DNA of 64,000 bases from Marinovum sp034669705 (GTDB lineage: Bacteria > Pseudomonadota > Alphaproteobacteria > Rhodobacterales > Rhodobacteraceae). The stretch spans positions 1 through 64,000 of the forward strand of contig NZ_JAXMOR010000010.1 in assembly GCF_034669705.1 (NCBI RefSeq). Reading direction: 5' to 3'. The notes beneath the pieces were generated by a model. It was given only the letters and a program-made list of their open reading frames with translations. It had not been told where the DNA came from and did no database searches. This document shows positions 7,869 to 16,854 of this stretch, piece by piece. How positions within the stretch are numbered: the first letter of the stretch is position 1; each line of letters begins with the position of its first letter. A program made the translations under genes and the position numbers.

Positions 7869-10143
7869 CCTTCAACATACTCCAAACCCGCAGCGGCGTG
7901 AAAGGCATGTCTGCCTGCCGCACCCCGCGATCCCACAGCGCATCCTGCACCGCATTGCCCATCGCCGCCATCGCGCCCACGGTTCCGGCCTCGCCACAGC
8001 CCTTCATGCCCATCGGGTTGGCGGTCGATGGCACCGGCTCGGTCTCAAAACGGAACATGGGAAGATCATCAGCGCGCGGAAGACCGTAATCCATGAAAGT
8101 TGCCGTGAGCAGCTGGCCATCCTCGTCGTGCACCACGTGCTCGGTCACCGCCTGGCCGATGCCCTGCGCCACGCCGCCATGCACCTGTCCCTCGGCCAGC
8201 ATCGGGTTGATCAGGTTGCCGAAGTCATCGACCACGGTATAGCGCTCGACGCTGAGCGCGCCGGTCTCGGGGTCGACCTCGACCTCGGCGATATGGGCGC
8301 CATTTGGGTAGGAGCGGCCGGCAATCCTGTCGCGCGCCTCGTGCCGCAAGAGATCCTCGCGCCCGGCCTCGCGGGCCATCTCGGCCGCTTCCAGCAGGGT
8401 CGGGGTCATGTTCGACCCTTCGGCCCGGAATGTCTCATTGTCGAATCGCACTGCCTTCTCCTCGACCCCCATCATATCCGCCAAGAACGGCGTGAATGCG
8501 GCCACCATCCGGTTCACCACCGTCAGTGTCACGTTGGCCTGCACCGTCACCGAACGCGAGCCGCCGGTACCGCCGCCTCTGGCAATCAGGTCGCTGTCGC
8601 CCTGCACCACCCGGATACGGTCCATCGGCAGGCCGGTCTGATCGGCGAGGAAACTGGCATAGACGGTTTCATGGCCCTGCCCGTTCGACTGCGTGCCGAC
8701 ATAGAGCGACACGCCGCCGTCCTCATCAAAGGTTACCCGGGCGCCTTCCGAAGGATCGCCCAAAATGCTTTCGATATAGTAACAGAGCCCCAAGCCGCGC
8801 AATTTGCCACGCGACAGGGAGGCGGCCTTGCGCGCGGCAAAGCCCGCCCGGTCGCAGCTGGCTTCGGCATGTGAGAGGACCCGGTCGAAATCGCCGACGT
8901 CGTAAAGCTCGCCTGTGACGGTCTGGTAGGGAAACTTCGCTGTCGGGATAAAGTTCCGCCGCCGCAGCTCCCATCCATCGACGCCGAGCTCTCGCGCCGC
9001 GCGGTCCATCAGCCGTTCAAGCACATAGATCGCCTCTGGCCGGCCGGCGCCGCGATAGGCGTCGACCTGCACCGTATTGGTGTAATAGCCCTTCACCGAC
9101 ATGTAGGCCGCCTGCACGTCGTAGCAGCCCATCAGAACCTTGGAGAACAGCTGGGTCTGGATCGGCTGGCCGAAGCCGGAGTTGTAGGCGCCGAGGTTGT
9201 TGCGGGTGGTGACACGATAGGCCTGAATGCGGTGATTTTCGTCAAACGCCAGTTCGGCCAGCGTCGTCAGGTCGCGGCCGGCATTGTCGCTCAGCATGCT
9301 TTCGGTGCGCTCGGCCATCCAGCGCACCGGCCGGTGCAGGGCGCGGGCGGCATGGGCGCAGATCACGTATTCGGGATAGTCCTGCGCCTTCATGCCAAAG
9401 CCGCCGCCGACATCGGGGTTGGTGATCCGCAGCATCTCCGGGTCGAGCCGCAGGGCGCGGGCAATGGTGGTCTTGAAGCCCCAGACCCCCTGACCGTTGA
9501 TTGCCACGTGCAGCCGGTCGCCCTCGGGCTCGGCGTAGCAGCCGCGCGGCTCGAGCGAATTGGCGATCACCCGGTTGTCCTCGACCTGCAGCGCCACCAC
9601 ATGCGCCGCCGCGTCGAAGGCGGCATCGGTGGCCTCGGCATCGCCCATGCCGAAGTGATAGGCGAGGTTGCCGGGGGCTTCGGGGTGGATCGCGGTTTCG
9701 GCCTCGTCCAGCGCGAGGCAGACCGGCAGGTCGTCGTAGTCAAACTCGATCAGCTCGGCGGCGTCACGGGCCTGTTGCAGGGTCTCGGCAAAGACCATCG
9801 CCACCGGTTCGCCGACAAAGCGCACCCGGTCGCGGGCCAGCACCGGGCGTTCCGGTTTGGCGCCCTTGCTGCCGTCGATGTTGGGAACCAGGGCGCCCTC
9901 GAGCGTCGGATCGAGCCCCGCGGCCTCGAGATCGGCCAGGGTCAGCACCAGCTTCACGCCGGACGCGTCGCGCGCCTCGGTGACATCCAGCGTGGTGATC
10001 TCGGCATGGGCGACCGGTGAGCGGAAAACCACGCCATGCAGCGCCCCGTCGGGCGCGATGTCATCCACGTAGCGGCCCTCGCCGGTGAGGAAACGCAGGT
10101 CTTCTACCCGTGACACGGGCTGGCTCTTGCCAAATTTTTCCAT
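7846..10143 (-). CDS. Xanthine dehydrogenase family protein, molybdopterin-binding subunit (CoxL form II-like)
   Basis: A 765-residue large subunit of a molybdenum hydroxylase (aldehyde oxidase / xanthine dehydrogenase / CO dehydrogenase superfamily). It has the N-terminal AOX/XDH 'hammerhead' domain and Moco-binding domains with VGGGFGMK (245-252), the active-site loop AYRGAGR (362-368) and catalytic Glu718 in GCGEAG. AYRGAGR is the form II type; true CO dehydrogenases carry a Cys-containing loop, so CO oxidation is unlikely. The FAD-binding medium and 2Fe-2S small subunits normally encoded beside it are absent. Downstream it overlaps the DUF2235 gene. Confidence 0.9.
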   Translation of the reverse strand: MEKFGKSQPVSRVEDLRFLTGEGRYVDDIAPDGALHGVVFRSPVAHAEITTLDVTEARDASGVKLVLTLADLEAAGLDPTLEGALVPNIDGSKGAKPERPVLARDRVRFVGEPVAMVFAETLQQARDAAELIEFDYDDLPVCLALDEAETAIHPEAPGNLAYHFGMGDAEATDAAFDAAAHVVALQVEDNRVIANSLEPRGCYAEPEGDRLHVAINGQGVWGFKTTIARALRLDPEMLRITNPDVGGGFGMKAQDYPEYVICAHAARALHRPVRWMAERTESMLSDNAGRDLTTLAELAFDENHRIQAYRVTTRNNLGAYNSGFGQPIQTQLFSKVLMGCYDVQAAYMSVKGYYTNTVQVDAYRGAGRPEAIYVLERLMDRAARELGVDGWELRRRNFIPTAKFPYQTVTGELYDVGDFDRVLSHAEASCDRAGFAARKAASLSRGKLRGLGLCYYIESILGDPSEGARVTFDEDGGVSLYVGTQSNGQGHETVYASFLADQTGLPMDRIRVVQGDSDLIARGGGTGGSRSVTVQANVTLTVVNRMVAAFTPFLADMMGVEEKAVRFDNETFRAEGSNMTPTLLEAAEMAREAGREDLLRHEARDRIAGRSYPNGAHIAEVEVDPETGALSVERYTVVDDFGNLINPMLAEGQVHGGVAQGIGQAVTEHVVHDEDGQLLTATFMDYGLPRADDLPMFRFETEPVPSTANPMGMKGCGEAGTVGAMAAMGNAVQDALWDRGVRQADMPFTPLRVWSMLKDASEASA

Positions 10144-10221
10144 GAAATCTCTCCGTCGACGAATGCCCCGACACTAGGGGTTTGAGCGCCACTGTCCAGT
10201 CACTGCCCTCGGCCGCGGACC

Positions 10222-10271
10222 AATGCCAGAAAATGCCACATTTCCGAACGATCCCCGTCCGAATCGGGGAT
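10222..10271. promoter_or_regulatory. Direct AATGCCA repeats and hairpin upstream of the coxL-like gene
   Basis: AATGCCA occurs at 10222-10228 and 10232-10238, one helical turn apart. A 7-bp inverted repeat ATCCCCG/CGGGGAT follows at 10251-10271. Both lie between the divergent coxL-like gene and the small plus-strand gene, and could be regulator sites. No known operator consensus is matched. Confidence 0.25.
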
Positions 10272-10319
10272 TAGCCATGAAGCATAAACAATCAAAAAAC
10301 CAACCCGAGAGTAGAGCTC

Positions 10320-10529
10320 ATGACCAACACAATCATTGACCAGAACGCCATTTCCCGGATTCTCATGCTGCTGGAAGAAGAGCGCGAAAAGGCGCTCAGC
10401 CCCCGCGAATGGCAGCACCGCATCGCCGGCTACGGCTATGCCATCAAGCGCACCGAGCAGGGTGAGATGATCACCACCCTGCCGCACGGCCGCGAGGTCT
10501 GCGCCCTGCCGGCCCAGCTGTCGGCCTGA
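10320..10529 (+). CDS. Small hypothetical protein (69 aa)
   Basis: A 69-residue soluble protein of unknown function. The N-terminal half is predicted helical and charged (LLEEEREKAL), followed by a mixed segment with WQHRIAGYGYAI. No signal peptide or membrane segment is seen. The ATG at 10320 follows a purine-rich GAGAGTAGAG. Its stop abuts that of the convergent LOG gene with no gap. I favour it as real because of its amino-acid composition and ribosome-binding site, but did not place it in a family. Confidence 0.6.
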   Translation: MTNTIIDQNAISRILMLLEEEREKALSPREWQHRIAGYGYAIKRTEQGEMITTLPHGREVCALPAQLSA

Positions 10530-11408
10530 TCATTCCCTCTCCGCGGCTTGAGCCGGGTCGGTCTTCTGCCGGCCCGGTATCTCGTCGCGCGGCGGCGCCG
10601 GGGCCCAGTTGTGGATGATCTCGAGCGCCTCCTCGGCGGTTTCGACAAAGCGGAACAGGTCAAGGTCCTGCGCGGCGATGGTGCCGGCATCGGCCAGCGC
10701 CTCCCAATTCACGATCCGCTGCCAGAAATCGCGCCCGAACAGCAGGAATGGCACTCGGTCCATCCGGCCGGTCTGGATCAGCGTCAGCGCCTCGAAGAGC
10801 TCGTCCATGGTGCCGAAGCCGCCGGGAAAGACGCAGATCGCCTTGGCGCGCATCAGGAAATGCATCTTGCGGATGGCGAAGTAGTGAAAGTTGAAGCAGA
10901 GCTCTGGCGTCACGTACTGGTTCGGCGCCTGCTCGTGCGGCAGCACGATATTGAGGCCGATGGACTTGCCGCCGGCCTCCTCGGCGCCGCGGTTGCCGGC
11001 CTCCATCACGCCCGGCCCGCCGCCGGTGACCACCACGTTCTCGCGGCCGCCGGACTTGTTGGATTCCTCCGTCATCAGCCGGGCAAAATTGCGCGCCTCG
11101 TCGTAGAACCGTGACAGTTCGGCCAGGGTCTCGGTGCGGGCTGTGTGCTTCTCGGAGGGTTCGGGAATGCGCGCGCCACCGAACAGCACGATGGTGCTCT
11201 CGACCCCGGCCTCGGTCATCATCAGCTCCGGCTTGAGCAGCTCGAGCTGCAGCCTGACCGGGCGCAGCGCGTCGCGGCAGAGGAAATCCTCGTCGGCAAA
11301 GGCCAGGCGATAGGCCGGCGCGCGGGTCTGCGGCGTGTCCGGCGTGCGGTCGGCTTCGCGGCGGTCTTCCTGGGCGTCGCGAAACCGGCTGCGGCGGGGA
11401 TCGTTCAT
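10530..11408 (-). CDS. LOG family protein (TIGR00730 Rossmann fold)
   Basis: A 292-residue LOG-fold protein. Characterised relatives are cytokinin riboside 5'-monophosphate phosphoribohydrolases, which release free base from nucleoside monophosphate; bacterial members may act on other nucleotides such as AMP. The signature GGGPGVMEAGNRG is at residues 129-141 and the catalytic PGGFGTMDE at 195-203. The N-terminal 60 residues are a charged extension seen in the longer subfamily. It is divergent from dapD across 136 bp. Confidence 0.88.
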   Translation of the reverse strand: MNDPRRSRFRDAQEDRREADRTPDTPQTRAPAYRLAFADEDFLCRDALRPVRLQLELLKPELMMTEAGVESTIVLFGGARIPEPSEKHTARTETLAELSRFYDEARNFARLMTEESNKSGGRENVVVTGGGPGVMEAGNRGAEEAGGKSIGLNIVLPHEQAPNQYVTPELCFNFHYFAIRKMHFLMRAKAICVFPGGFGTMDELFEALTLIQTGRMDRVPFLLFGRDFWQRIVNWEALADAGTIAAQDLDLFRFVETAEEALEIIHNWAPAPPRDEIPGRQKTDPAQAAERE

Positions 11409-11544
11409 GTCATGTCCTGCTCTTTCTTGTCTTGACCGTCATCCAAGAACGTTCGGCGGGCGAACTCAACCCCGATTGCGCAAGCGCGGTTTTTGCTGTC
11501 TAAGGCGCCGCAACCTGACTGACGGACCAGACGGAGGAACATCC

Positions 11545-12372
<828 letters not shown>

Positions 12373-12384
12373 GCCGATACCGGG

Positions 12385-12404
12385 GGTGGCGCCGCGGCGC
12401 CGCC
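12385..12404. terminator. GC-rich hairpin between convergent genes
   Basis: An 8-bp inverted repeat (12385-12392 with 12397-12404, one G-U) with a 4-nt CGCG loop fills the 33-bp gap between dapD and the convergent channel gene. It has no T-run; it may act as a bidirectional end. Confidence 0.4.
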
Positions 12405-12405
12405 C

Positions 12406-13461
12406 TCACCCGCCGAACCACTTGCGCACCAGCGCGTTGTATTGCCCGTCTTCCTGCAGTTGCAGCAATGCCTGGTTCAGCGGCTCGCGCAGGGGGCTGC
12501 CGGTGGGCAGGGCAATGCCGTAGTCCTCGCGCCGGAACACCGTCTCGACCAGATAGGCCTCGCCGTCGCGGTTCTGCGACAGGTAATAGCGCAGCAACGG
12601 CCCGTCATAGACCACGACGCTGACCTCCTCGGCCTCGAAGGCGGCGATCATCTCGGCCAGACCGGGATAGGCGCTGTGCGCCACCGCCCGCGTGTCGAGG
12701 AAATCCGACGCTGTCGAACCGGCCACCGATCCCACCGCCCGACCATCGAGATCGTTGAGCCCCGAGACGCTCGCCGTCAGCTCGTTGACGGTGATCGCGG
12801 CGGTGATCTTGGCAACGAAGATCGACACCACGAACAGGCTCGAGAACACCATCACCGTGGCCAGAAGCCGCCCCGGGATCGAGCGCGGCTGGCGTTCCTC
12901 GAAACCGCCGTTGACTACCAGATTGAGCGCCCACCAGAACGACGGAAAGAACGCCTCTCGCGCCGGTTTCTCGAAATAGGGCTGATGGCGGCGCTCGAAA
13001 AGCCACATGAAGAAGCCGGCCGCGCAGAGCATGGCGATCGCCACGCCGAGATAGATCGCGATGTCGCGGGTAAAGACCTGTTGCCAGAGCGGCGTCCGGT
13101 CGGAGCCCGAGACCATCAGCTGCACGCCGCTCTCGAACACCGGCAGGGTGAAATCCATCTGCGCCTCGCGCGCGGCGGTGATCGAGATATTGGCAATCGC
13201 CCCGTCGACCGCGCCAGAGGCCACCCGCGCCAGCATCTCGCCAAAGGCCGGCACCGTCTCGAACCGCACCTCGCGGCCGATCTGCTCGGCCATCATCCGC
13301 ATCAGGTCGATGCTGAAGCCGGTCTGCGCCTCGGTGCCCATTGCAAAGGGCGGCCGCTCGACGGTGACGAATTCGAGCGTCTGGGCCTTCAGGGTGCCGG
13401 CCCAGAGCGGCAGCAGGAGCAGGGCGCAGGCGATCAGCTGCAGAGGGGGCCTGAGGGCCAT
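12406..13461 (-). CDS. Prokaryotic glutamate-receptor-like ion channel / substrate-binding domain protein
   Basis: A 351-residue protein with the architecture of bacterial ionotropic glutamate receptors (GluR0). It has a signal peptide (1-26), S1 half of a periplasmic-binding fold (27-130), TM1 (134-154), re-entrant pore loop (170-190), TM2 (198-222) and S2 half (223-351). Ligand-contact residues typical of amino-acid-binding domains are visible: Arg98 in SITAAREAQMDF and Asp286 in VVYDGP. The pore loop reads NLVVNGGFEERQP, unlike the K+-type TVGYGD filter of GluR0. No ABC permease or ATPase is adjacent, supporting a channel over a transporter component. Confidence 0.8.
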   Translation of the reverse strand: MALRPPLQLIACALLLLPLWAGTLKAQTLEFVTVERPPFAMGTEAQTGFSIDLMRMMAEQIGREVRFETVPAFGEMLARVASGAVDGAIANISITAAREAQMDFTLPVFESGVQLMVSGSDRTPLWQQVFTRDIAIYLGVAIAMLCAAGFFMWLFERRHQPYFEKPAREAFFPSFWWALNLVVNGGFEERQPRSIPGRLLATVMVFSSLFVVSIFVAKITAAITVNELTASVSGLNDLDGRAVGSVAGSTASDFLDTRAVAHSAYPGLAEMIAAFEAEEVSVVVYDGPLLRYYLSQNRDGEAYLVETVFRREDYGIALPTGSPLREPLNQALLQLQEDGQYNALVRKWFGG

Positions 13462-13625
13462 GGCGCGTCCTTCGTGTTGGGTCCCGAGAATTATCGGCAG
13501 CCCGGCGCGCGATGCAACAGCGCCGCGGCGCGAGACGGCCGATTGCGCGCCCGGGCGGGCCGGATTGCCGCAGCACGGGGCGGAAGCGGCTTGACAAGCG
13601 CGCGCCCGGACCGCATCCGCAGCGC

Positions 13626-13970
13626 ATGACCAAGAAAGCCCGCAACCAGCAAGTCTATACCCTCGTCGTCCAGGTCGGCCGCAAGTCCGGCGACGGCCTG
13701 CCCAAGGGCGCCACCGGTGCCGGCCTGGTCTGCTATGCCTCCGGCGTCGACGAGGCCGAGGCGGTGCGCGAGACCGTGGCCCTGCTCAAGCAGGCCGACC
13801 TCGCGCCGCTCGATGTCACCGGCCACGGATCGCTCGAGGAGCGCCGCGCAGCGGGCGAGGAGATCGCCGCCGAGGAAGAGGCGCTGATGCAGCGCGCGCG
13901 CGACGAGAATTCCGTCGTGGTGGCGCAGATGGAGCCGTTCTACGACCCGCTGGTCGACGGCGACGCCTGA
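13626..13970 (+). CDS. Conserved hypothetical protein (114 aa)
   Basis: A 114-residue soluble protein of unknown function, with a basic start (MTKKARNQ), a beta-rich first half (VYTLVVQVGR) and an acidic helical second half (GEEIAAEEEALMQRARDE). No signal peptide or membrane segment is seen. The start at 13626 is chosen because everything upstream in frame is Arg/Pro-rich noncoding-type sequence. A TTGACA hexamer sits at 13591, 30 nt before the start, but no good -10 is seen. Its stop is 4 bp from the stop of the convergent Hint-type gene. Confidence 0.7.
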   Translation: MTKKARNQQVYTLVVQVGRKSGDGLPKGATGAGLVCYASGVDEAEAVRETVALLKQADLAPLDVTGHGSLEERRAAGEEIAAEEEALMQRARDENSVVVAQMEPFYDPLVDGDA

Positions 13971-13974
13971 CGCC

Positions 13975-15036
13975 TCAGGCAACGTCCGCCAGCGCCTGCG
14001 CCTCGAACCGTTGCAGCACCGGCGGCGTCAGATGCGCCTGTTCCGGCAAGAGCTTTGGCCTAACCTGCGCCAGCAGCGTCGCCGCCAGCCTGTCGGGATC
14101 GCGGCGCAGCCGGCCAATATAGAGGCTCTCGGTCCAGGCGCCGCTGGCGGCAAAGACCGCATGCGAGGGCAAGAGCGCCTGGGCATAGCTGACCAATGGC
14201 AGGCTCGGCTCGAACAGCGCCGACTGACCGTTCACCAGAAAGGCCGCCGGCACCAGCACACCCTCGCAACCAAAGGTGTAATCCACCACCGCGCCGCTGA
14301 CGAAGATCTTCTGATGCGGGGCCACAACGATATCGCGCTCCAGCCCGAAATAGGGCGCGCGCAGGCGGATCGGGGCAAAGCTGCCGAGGCCCGGCACGAT
14401 GCGTTGTGCCACATGCAGCACTGGCTCTGGCGGCGCGTCGCGGGTCAGCACCAGATCGCCACAGCGCAGCTTCGAGACCTCGCGCGCGCCGAACGGCGTG
14501 TCGACGAAGGTCCGCGCCGCCAGACCCGGCAGGGGCCCCACCGGCTCGACCGTGTTGGAGATCGCCAGAAAGACCAGTTCGGCCTCATCGGGCGCGCAGA
14601 GGGCCATTGCCGGAAAGGCCGTCAGGCTGTCGAGCGCCATCGGCGCCGGCAGGTCGAGTGATCCGGTGACAAAGCCCTGCCCGTCCGCCCGCTCGACCGC
14701 AAAGCGCGCCAGCCCGGCCTCGCAATCCCAGGCAAAGCTCAGCCGCAGCACCGGGGCGCCCTCTGGCAGCGGCAGCCGCAGGGTGCGGTGCACCATGGTC
14801 CGGCCCTGCGCCACCACCAGCGCAAAACAGCCCTCTGGCAGCGCCAGGATCGACAGGTGACCGGCGGCATGGGCCTGCAGCGGAATGCGCAGGATCGGCT
14901 GCGCGCTGGCGACCGGGCTCAGGCTGCACTCCAGCAGCACCGTGCCGCGACGCATCGCGCCCCGCGGCGGCAACCTGTCGAAGGGGGGATAGAGCTGTGT
15001 CCGGCCGCCCGCGGCCAATGCGGCCACCCAGCTCAT
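13975..15036 (-). CDS. Hint-domain-related protein lacking the catalytic cysteine
   Basis: A 353-residue protein. Residues 1-165 are a beta-rich segment resembling lectin/LamG-like folds. From about residue 171 it matches the hedgehog/intein (Hint) domain family abundant in Rhodobacterales: FVDTPFGAREV, then KLRCGDLVLTRD (189-200) and later HQKIFVSG. In active Hint domains a Cys begins the domain; here the equivalent position is Gly171 in GLAARTF, so self-splicing or autoprocessing is not expected. The start is ATG 15036; a GTG at 15045 is possible, and neither has a strong ribosome-binding site. Confidence 0.78.
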   Translation of the reverse strand: MSWVAALAAGGRTQLYPPFDRLPPRGAMRRGTVLLECSLSPVASAQPILRIPLQAHAAGHLSILALPEGCFALVVAQGRTMVHRTLRLPLPEGAPVLRLSFAWDCEAGLARFAVERADGQGFVTGSLDLPAPMALDSLTAFPAMALCAPDEAELVFLAISNTVEPVGPLPGLAARTFVDTPFGAREVSKLRCGDLVLTRDAPPEPVLHVAQRIVPGLGSFAPIRLRAPYFGLERDIVVAPHQKIFVSGAVVDYTFGCEGVLVPAAFLVNGQSALFEPSLPLVSYAQALLPSHAVFAASGAWTESLYIGRLRRDPDRLAATLLAQVRPKLLPEQAHLTPPVLQRFEAQALADVA

Positions 15037-15289
15037 CGGGCACACCCGCTGACGGACGCGACGGATCGCGACGTTGCACTGTTCATCTCACTGCTCCAGC
15101 CCTACCGCGCGGTCTTGCCTCCTGCCACCGTCTCTGCCGCCGGGGTCTCCGGCCGGGCCTGGGGGGATCATCGAGGGCCGCGTCGTTGTTGCGGCCAGCC
15201 TAGCACCGCGCGGCGGCTTCTGTTAAGCGATGGCAAGATGCTGCGGGCAAGCCGCTGCAAATAGGTCACTATTCCCAAGAGGTGATGTC

Positions 15290-16435
15290 ATGCCGCAAAC
15301 CGACCCGCTTGAGCTGACCGCAGCCCTTGTGCGCTGCGCCTCGGTGACGCCAGAGGATGGCGGCGCGCTGGACGTGGTGCAGGGGGTGCTGGAGGCTGCG
15401 GGCTTTGCCTGCACGCGGGTCGACCGCGGCGGCATCGCCAACCTTTTTGCCCGCTGGGGCGACAAGGGCCACGCCCGCACGTTCGGCTTCAACGGCCATA
15501 CAGACGTGGTGCCGCTGGGCAAGCGCGAAGACTGGAGCGCCGATCCCTTCGGCGCCGAGATCCGCGACGGCTTTCTCTATGGCCGCGGCGCCACCGACAT
15601 GAAATCCGGCGTCGCCGCCTTTGCCGCCGCGGCGGCGGATTTCGTTACCGAGACCCCGCCCGAGGGCGCGGTGATCCTTGCGATCACCGGCGACGAGGAG
15701 GGCGACGCCGATCACGGCACCAAGGCGCTGCTCGATTACATGGCGGCGCAAGGCGAACAGATGTCGGTCTGTCTGGTGGGAGAGCCGACCTGCCCCGACC
15801 GGATGGGCGAGATGATGAAGATCGGCCGTCGCGGCTCGGTCACCGCCTGGATCGAAGTGGTGGGCCAGCAGGGTCATGCCGCCTATCCCTATCGTGCCAG
15901 GAACCCGCTGCCGGCGATGGCGCGGTTGATGGATCGGCTGTCGAGCCATGAGCTCGATACCGGCACCGCGCATTTCGATGCCTCGACCCTGGCGGTAGTG
16001 ACCATCGACACCGGCAACCCGGCGACCAACGTGATCCCGGCCAAGAGCACCGCCACCGTCAACATCCGCTTCAACGATGCCCATTCCGGCGCCTCGCTGA
16101 GCGACTGGCTGCGCGCCGAAGCCGATGCCGTGGCCGATGCCTTCGGTGTCGAGATCACGATGAAGATCAAGATCTCCGGCGAAAGCTTCCTCACCCCGCC
16201 GGGGCCGCTGTCGGACCTTGTGGCGCGCGCGGTCGCGGCCGAGACCGGCGTCACGCCCGAGCTCAGCACCACCGGCGGCACGTCGGATGCACGCTTTGTC
16301 AAGGATCACTGCCCGGTGGTCGAGTTCGGCCTGGTCGGTCGCACCATGCACCAGGTCGACGAGCGCGTCGCGGTGGAGCAGGTGCACCAGCTCAAGGCGA
16401 TCTATCGCCGCATCCTCGGGGATTACTTTGCATGA
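15290..16435 (+). CDS. dapE: Succinyl-diaminopimelate desuccinylase
   Basis: A 381-residue M20-family zinc hydrolase, the standard DapE length. It hydrolyses N-succinyl-L,L-diaminopimelate, downstream of DapD in lysine/mDAP synthesis. Metal and catalytic motifs are in order: FNGHTDVVPLG (His, Asp), GRGATDMKSG, GDEEGDAD (catalytic Glu), VGEPTCPD and TGGTSDARF. AGAGGTG precedes the ATG at 15290. The 3' end overlaps the GNAT gene by 4 bp (ATGA), so at least the first three genes of the 15.3-20.1 kb run are coupled. Confidence 0.96.
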   Translation: MPQTDPLELTAALVRCASVTPEDGGALDVVQGVLEAAGFACTRVDRGGIANLFARWGDKGHARTFGFNGHTDVVPLGKREDWSADPFGAEIRDGFLYGRGATDMKSGVAAFAAAAADFVTETPPEGAVILAITGDEEGDADHGTKALLDYMAAQGEQMSVCLVGEPTCPDRMGEMMKIGRRGSVTAWIEVVGQQGHAAYPYRARNPLPAMARLMDRLSSHELDTGTAHFDASTLAVVTIDTGNPATNVIPAKSTATVNIRFNDAHSGASLSDWLRAEADAVADAFGVEITMKIKISGESFLTPPGPLSDLVARAVAAETGVTPELSTTGGTSDARFVKDHCPVVEFGLVGRTMHQVDERVAVEQVHQLKAIYRRILGDYFA

Positions 16436-16854
16436 GCGTGACGATCGCCCGTACCGAGGATCTGGAGACCTGCCTGAAGCTGCGCTTCGAGGTGTTCGTC
16501 GACGAGCAGGGCGTGCCGGCCGTGATCGAGCGCGATGCCTATGACGCTGTGGCGCTGCATCTGCTGGCGGTCGAGGATGGCACGCCGCTCGGCACTGCCC
16601 GCATCCTGCCCAATGGCGAGATCGGCAAGATCGGCCGGGTCTGCGTGGTCAAACGGGCGCGCGGCACCGGCCTCGGCGCGGCACTGATCCGCGCGGCGCT
16701 CGACGAGATGCGCGCCGACGGGCGGTTCGCCAAGGCGGCGCTGGGCTCGCAGCTGCATGCGATCCCGTTTTACGAGAAGCTGGGGTTCGCCGCCTATGGC
16801 GCGGAGTTCGACGACGCCGGCATTCCGCATCGGATGATGGAACGCGCCCTGTGA
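16432..16854 (+). CDS. GNAT family N-acetyltransferase (ElaA-like)
   Basis: A 140-residue acetyltransferase of the GNAT fold. The acetyl-CoA-binding motif is RARGTGLGAALI, preceded by the beta4 strand RVCVVK; the C-terminal FYEKLGFAAYG is the usual beta6/beta7 signature. The N-terminal LRFEVFVDEQGVP segment is typical of ElaA-type members with unknown amine substrates. It starts within the dapE stop (ATGA) and ends overlapping the GTG of the next gene (GTGA). Confidence 0.88.
   Translation: MSVTIARTEDLETCLKLRFEVFVDEQGVPAVIERDAYDAVALHLLAVEDGTPLGTARILPNGEIGKIGRVCVVKRARGTGLGAALIRAALDEMRADGRFAKAALGSQLHAIPFYEKLGFAAYGAEFDDAGIPHRMMERAL

Noticed and set aside
7846..10143. Aerobic CO dehydrogenase
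   Set aside because: The active-site loop is AYRGAGR, not the Cys-containing form I loop, and coxM/coxS are absent.
10200..10487. A 95-residue minus-strand frame
   Set aside because: It crosses the coxL upstream region and is antisense to the 69-residue gene, which has better composition and a ribosome-binding site.
13591..13596. TTGACA as a -35 box before the 114-residue gene
   Set aside because: No matching -10 hexamer at proper spacing; a chance match cannot be excluded.
15046..15289. Search for a gene or structured RNA upstream of dapE
   Set aside because: Only GC-rich sequence without a clear start, hairpin plus T-run, or known riboswitch pattern was seen.
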